Assembly (NCBI GenBank): GCA_030634605.1 | Contig: DAOWAK010000067.1 | Span: 1 to 6,727 of the forward strand | Length of the DNA stretch: 6,727 bases | Origin: Sedimentisphaerales bacterium | GTDB taxonomy: Bacteria; Planctomycetota; Phycisphaerae; Sedimentisphaerales; SM23-30 | Direction of reading: 5' to 3' | Shown: positions 3,686-6,727 of the stretch, piece by piece | How positions within the stretch are numbered: position 1 is the first letter of the stretch | Layout: each line of letters starts with the position of its first letter | Translations under genes and position numbers: made by a program | The notes under the pieces: model-generated | The model's database searches: none | What the model saw: the letters and a program-made list of their open reading frames with translations, nothing else | Told to the model about the DNA's origin: nothing

Positions 3686-5173
3686 TCATTTGTTTCGCAG
3701 GGTATCCAGTTGCGGCATTACATCTTCCAACCGCATAGCTTCGGGCAACTGCCCCAGCATGGTAAGCACGAAAGTCGTGGAATTCACCCGGTTAAGCGAA
3801 CCATGAGTGCTTTTAACCCCGCCAACCAGTTTAGCTATGTCGCTGAAGAAATCATTGCCGTGATACCAACCGTCCTTCAAACAAACCAGCATATCCGCCG
3901 GTTGTTCTACCAATCCACTAAACGCCAACCAAAGCCTGCTTAACGCGTCTGGATATTTATGCTCCACCGTAGCGGCGAAAAAGGGCCGATCGTCCACATA
4001 TCCTTGCTCGTCCACCTGCCCCTGTTGGCGTAATTGTTTCATCACCTTTACCAGCCCCAACGGATCGCCATAATCCATCTGATAACTGTAACGCCCGTTT
4101 TTGTGCCTTATCTGTGCCTTACCCTTCAACGTCTGAACCACTACCACATCATGCCACCGGTAACAAATCAGTTCCACCGCAGAATCCGCAAGCAGCACCC
4201 CCGCCATCTCCCAGGGCCGCTCAGTATAAAGCGCCGCATAGGTGACCAGTCCATATTTCACCACCACCACATCCCGCGGCCCCTCCAGTCGGTCCCGGAC
4301 CGAATAACCTCCCTCTTTTAATCGCTGGCTGAATTTCACCTGGCCCCGGCCGACCATGTTGTGGCCGTGATCCGCCAGCAAGGTGATTTTTACCTGCCCT
4401 TTGCGTTCGTAAACAATCTGTTCACACAGCCGATCCACCTGCATCAGATATTTCAGAATAGCTTTGCGACCCCCTTTGGTGCCCAACCCAGCTGTGCCCA
4501 CGCTGTAAACGATTTTAGTTCCGCTTGGGCTTTTACGCAAAACCTCCATCATTTCCCGCAGTTCAGTTTCAAACACCTGGTCCGGAAGCATGTACGCCAT
4601 GGCGTCCAGCAAAAATGGACATCTGTAATCCAGCTTATTGGCCCAGTCCGCGTTTGCTCCGCTTAGATAGACATCGTTGCCCGGAACTATTCGGTTTTTG
4701 CTGCGGTCGAAGTACTCCGCCTCAAACGCCAGCGGTCGTTTGCCGCCAAAGAGCCGATTAAACGCCAAATCTGTCATGCTGGGAAAACAACTGATCAATT
4801 TACTCGGCCGATAGAACAAACGAAACCCCCCGGCTCGGTACAATTCCTCGATCAACTCGTAAGGGACCCCATCCAGCGCGATGATAAAGTGCGGCACCTC
4901 CGAACCCAATTTGTCCAATTGCACAACCTCATGCTGCTCGGTGCTCTCATTGCCAAAACGCAATTCAACCTTCCGCCCCGTTTTACTTAGAACCTGCTGA
5001 TAATCCCCAACACCGTCACCGTCACGATCGTAACTGAGCAGTTTCCCAGCCGGGCTCATAACCGAAACCCACTTGCCCCGCTCAGGAAAATCCGGCACCG
5101 ACTGACAGCCCAACACCCAACCCATCAGGCAAAAAAGAATCAATATTCGAATATTAATTTTGACAACTGTCAT
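3686..5173 (-). CDS. Alkaline-phosphatase-superfamily lipoprotein, metal site partly degenerate
   Basis: This is a 495-residue protein from the ATG at 5173, chosen because AGGAGG lies 5 nt upstream and a lipoprotein signal peptide begins there (hydrophobic 9-22, VLGC with Cys23). A calcium-loop-like DRDGDGVGD (49-57) follows. The rest looks like the phosphodiesterase/nucleotide-pyrophosphatase branch of the alkaline phosphatase superfamily. Landmarks are IALDG (Asp101, metal ligand), CFPSMTD (Thr134, probable nucleophile; Ser132 is the alternative), ADHGHN (Asp268 and His269) and STHG (His457). In active relatives a D-x3-H pair completes the other metal site. The matching place, TAGLGT (227-232), has Ala228 and Thr232. 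One metal site therefore seems intact and the other mostly lost. It may be a weakened enzyme, use a single metal, or have become a binding protein. It is the first gene of an operon with the small membrane protein. The substrate is unknown. Confidence 0.75.
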   Translation of the reverse strand: MTVVKINIRILILFCLMGWVLGCQSVPDFPERGKWVSVMSPAGKLLSYDRDGDGVGDYQQVLSKTGRKVELRFGNESTEQHEVVQLDKLGSEVPHFIIALDGVPYELIEELYRAGGFRLFYRPSKLISCFPSMTDLAFNRLFGGKRPLAFEAEYFDRSKNRIVPGNDVYLSGANADWANKLDYRCPFLLDAMAYMLPDQVFETELREMMEVLRKSPSGTKIVYSVGTAGLGTKGGRKAILKYLMQVDRLCEQIVYERKGQVKITLLADHGHNMVGRGQVKFSQRLKEGGYSVRDRLEGPRDVVVVKYGLVTYAALYTERPWEMAGVLLADSAVELICYRWHDVVVVQTLKGKAQIRHKNGRYSYQMDYGDPLGLVKVMKQLRQQGQVDEQGYVDDRPFFAATVEHKYPDALSRLWLAFSGLVEQPADMLVCLKDGWYHGNDFFSDIAKLVGGVKSTHGSLNRVNSTTFVLTMLGQLPEAMRLEDVMPQLDTLRNK

Positions 5174-5178
5174 GATTG

Positions 5179-5184
5179 CCTCCT
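5179..5184 (-). promoter_or_regulatory. Ribosome binding site AGGAGG of the lipoprotein gene
   Basis: A perfect AGGAGG on the minus strand lies 5 nt before the ATG at 5173. It decides against a longer in-frame start at 5326, which would add 51 residues unlike a signal peptide, overlap the upstream gene and lie in front of the predicted promoter. Confidence 0.85.
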
Positions 5185-5186
5185 GA

Positions 5187-5206
5187 TCGAGATTGCTTAT
5201 TCTCGA
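5187..5206 (-). promoter_or_regulatory. Leader hairpin just upstream of the ribosome site
   Basis: TCGAGA and TCTCGA (arms 5187-5192 and 5201-5206) form a perfect 6-bp stem with an 8-nt loop. The stem ends 2 nt before the AGGAGG. It could keep the ribosome site clear of other structure or allow regulation of translation. It is short, so this is tentative. Confidence 0.35.
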
Positions 5207-5252
5207 AAGGCCGGTTCGCGAAAATCTACCTGTTGCACGCCCGCCGATGGTT

Positions 5253-5281
5253 ATCTTATCCGCCCGCCAAATACCTGTCAA
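5253..5281 (-). promoter_or_regulatory. Predicted sigma70-type promoter of the lipoprotein/small membrane protein operon
   Basis: On the minus strand, a perfect TTGACA (5281-5276) is followed after exactly 17 bp by TAAGAT (5258-5253; 4 of 6 consensus bases). Transcription would start near 5246, giving a leader of about 73 nt. The promoter lies in the 140-bp gap after the dockerin-protein gene, so the operon need not depend on read-through from it. Confidence 0.6.
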
Positions 5282-5313
5282 CCATGCAACCCTACTGCCC
5301 CCGGCCCCGGCTG

Positions 5314-6727
5314 CTATTGCTGCCACAGCCAGTTATTCGCCAGAATGGCCCAGTCACGCAGATCCACATACCCGTCCCGATTAAAATCTTCCGACAGCAA
5401 TTCCGCTTCTGCCAGCCATTGCCCCATGAAAAGACTCGCGTCAAAAAGCCCCACAAAATCGTCGCCATTCATATCCGCCACATTGCCGGTTGTCGAAAGT
5501 GACAGGCTCGCTTGATTTGTCGCCCCGTATGCTCCCAGGTTGGCCCGTTTGCCGTGAGGCCACAATTCCGTTCTCCAGTTACTGCCCGGATCGCCCAGGT
5601 CCAGGCATGCACTGCTGGAACCGTCAACCACCCAGGCTCCGGTAAACGGCTGATTCGGGGAAAGATAATTTTGGGCTAAGCGTAATAAATCCTGAATATT
5701 CACCACCCCGTCAACATTCAAATCCCCCACCATGCCCGTGCCCTCCTCCAACCAGCAGGCGGCAAATAAGGCGTCCTCCATCAGGATAACCACTCCATCC
5801 GGATGTAAATCACCAACACCATAAAAATCCGGAACCCACCGACCCGCCTGCGACTTCAAACGATAATCTCCCGGCACCCATAACATGCCCTGCCAGTAGC
5901 CTTCCGACACAAAGTGCGGCTCAAAATGATCACTGTTTAAGAAGTTAACCACCGCACCATTTCTGATATCTACGCCCGCAAGCCCGCCTTCTATCGAACA
6001 ATATTCCACCCACACATCGGAAGAACCACCGGCCGAAAGCTCTTTTCCAGAACCACCCGCTTCGTCCGACCAGAATATGCAATTTCTAATAGTCATCATG
6101 CTGTCCTGACATATTACACCACCACCATCTTGCGCCGATGTATTCCCGCTAACGGTACAATTTCTCAACTCAAAAATCGCTTCATCCCAACAACATATTC
6201 CACCGCCTTCACCGGCGGTATTACCCGTAACTAAAGAATTAACCATTAGTGCTTCGGCGCCGCTGTTCAAAGCAATCCCGCCCCCGCCAAACGAACCTGT
6301 ATTGCCGACAATTTCGCAGTTTAGAATAGAAATGCTGCTGCCTATGCCATCCCCGAAAATGCCCCCCCCCGCTCCGGATAATCCCACCAAATTATTACTT
6401 ATTGTGCAATTGATGATTTTCAGGTCCGCACCAAAGCCGAGACAAATTCCACCCCCGGCACCCAAAAAACCCAACTGGTTGTTTTTGATGACACAATTCT
6501 CTATCGTCGGTGAACTGTTCTTGCAGAAAACAGCACCGCCGGCCGGCCTTTGTTGGCCGCTAATATACTCAAACTGACCACTGCCCCGCCGAATGGTAAA
6601 TCCCTCAACCCGGGCCGCTTCAGTCTCACCGCTGTAAAACTTGAAACCGCGGCCCGCATTATCGCAATCGATGATACAAAACCTCGGCCCGCACTCGCTG
6701 CGCACTGTTATGATTCTTGTCCCGACA
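5314..6727 (-). CDS. Right-handed beta-helix surface protein with dockerin-type repeats (5' end outside window)
   Basis: The reading frame stays open to the right edge, through GTRIITVRSECGPRFCIIDC, so the GTG at 6705 is internal and the N-terminus is missing. Numbering from that GTG, residues about 15-260 form a parallel beta-helix with coils of 26-30 residues, marked by NC or NS at 70, 99, 129, 156, 182 and 208 and by Gly-rich turns. This fold usually serves polysaccharide binding, cleavage or surface display; no catalytic motif is visible. A choice-of-anchor Q-like segment follows (CLDLGDP and KRANLGAYGATNQAS, 367-400). The C-terminal dockerin pair has MNGDDFVGLFDASLFMGQWL and FNRDGYVDLRDWAILANNWL (412-431, 441-460), calcium loops that bind cohesins in cellulosomes but may be anchors or linkers in Planctomycetota. 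An extra dockerin-like pair lies at about 296-348, inside the usual anchor region. It is probably exported. No terminator is clear. Confidence 0.85.
   Translation of the reverse strand, partial: VGTRIITVRSECGPRFCIIDCDNAGRGFKFYSGETEAARVEGFTIRRGSGQFEYISGQQRPAGGAVFCKNSSPTIENCVIKNNQLGFLGAGGGICLGFGADLKIINCTISNNLVGLSGAGGGIFGDGIGSSISILNCEIVGNTGSFGGGGIALNSGAEALMVNSLVTGNTAGEGGGICCWDEAIFELRNCTVSGNTSAQDGGGVICQDSMMTIRNCIFWSDEAGGSGKELSAGGSSDVWVEYCSIEGGLAGVDIRNGAVVNFLNSDHFEPHFVSEGYWQGMLWVPGDYRLKSQAGRWVPDFYGVGDLHPDGVVILMEDALFAACWLEEGTGMVGDLNVDGVVNIQDLLRLAQNYLSPNQPFTGAWVVDGSSSACLDLGDPGSNWRTELWPHGKRANLGAYGATNQASLSLSTTGNVADMNGDDFVGLFDASLFMGQWLAEAELLSEDFNRDGYVDLRDWAILANNWLWQQ
5641..5820 (-). other. Extra dockerin-like pair interrupting the anchor segment
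   Basis: Residues 296-355 (numbered from 6705) hold two loops, GDLHPDGVVILMEDALFAAC (298-317, followed by WL) and GDLNVDGVVNIQDLLRLAQN (327-346, followed by YL). The second fits the dockerin/EF-hand pattern well. The first is degraded (HPDG, then ILMED). They lie between SQAGRWVP and GAWVVDGSSSACLDLGDP, two parts that are normally close together in proteins of this type. Confidence 0.6.
6362..6370. repeat. Run of nine C (nine G in the coding strand) inside the beta-helix gene
   Basis: The run encodes part of GAGGGIFG, a Gly-rich turn in the beta-helix. A one-base slip would shift the frame and remove both the anchor segment and the dockerin loops. It is a candidate slippage site, or simply Gly codon use in a GC-rich gene. 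Confidence 0.6.

Noticed and set aside
3353..4761. Plus-strand open frames opposite the lipoprotein operon
   Set aside because: They have no ribosome sites and shadow-like composition, and they overlap genes with clear family motifs.
5290..5313. GC-rich stretch as a terminator of the dockerin-protein gene
   Set aside because: The GGGGCC-rich sequence can fold in several weak ways but has no following T run on the minus strand.
5174..5326. Longer start for the phosphatase-like lipoprotein, adding 51 residues
   Set aside because: The extension overlaps the end of the neighbouring gene, contains the predicted promoter and hides the signal peptide. The AGGAGG at 5184-5179 fits the ATG at 5173.
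6703..6705. GTG at 6705 as the true start of the beta-helix protein
   Set aside because: The frame is open beyond it to the window edge, and the upstream residues (GTRIIT) continue the usual lead-in of this protein type, so the gene is cut by the window.

Overview
The window looks like chromosomal DNA from a Planctomycetota bacterium, most likely of the Phycisphaerae/Sedimentisphaerales type. This is inferred from a combination of traits and not from any marker gene. The traits are a surface protein joining a right-handed parallel beta-helix, a 'choice-of-anchor Q'-like segment and dockerin-type calcium loops; a formylglycine-generating-enzyme-like (SUMF1) protein with a PEP-CTERM sorting tail; and intergenic DNA crowded with short palindromic and degenerate repeats.

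Layout. 1-375 is non-coding and holds a REP-like hairpin, other inverted repeats and possibly a short coding relic. 376-1302 (-) encodes an unrecognised polytopic membrane protein with a promoter placed for leaderless transcription. 1303-1873 is a repeat-rich spacer between divergent genes. It holds a 15-bp poly-C run, three interspersed repeats of different families, a probable decayed gene end (1531-1798) and a strong sigma70-type promoter. 1889-2854 (+) encodes the SUMF1-like PEP-CTERM protein. 2855-3367 is a second repeat-rich spacer between convergent genes. On the minus strand, 5173-3368 is a two-gene operon with its own promoter: an alkaline-phosphatase-superfamily lipoprotein followed 6 bp later by a small membrane protein. 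5314-6727 (-) is the 3' part of a beta-helix/dockerin protein that runs off the right edge.

Theme. Four of the five protein genes encode exported or envelope proteins, and the fifth encodes a small membrane protein. Two of the recognised folds seem to lack canonical active-site residues: the SUMF1 cysteines, and an Asp/His metal-ligand pair in the phosphatase fold. They may have been recruited for binding or structure. The most unusual point is a dockerin-like pair of calcium loops that appears to interrupt the choice-of-anchor segment of the beta-helix protein, whose ordinary dockerin pair is still at the C-terminus. No CRISPR array, tRNA, rRNA, transposase or defence gene is visible, and I see no clear novel multi-gene system.
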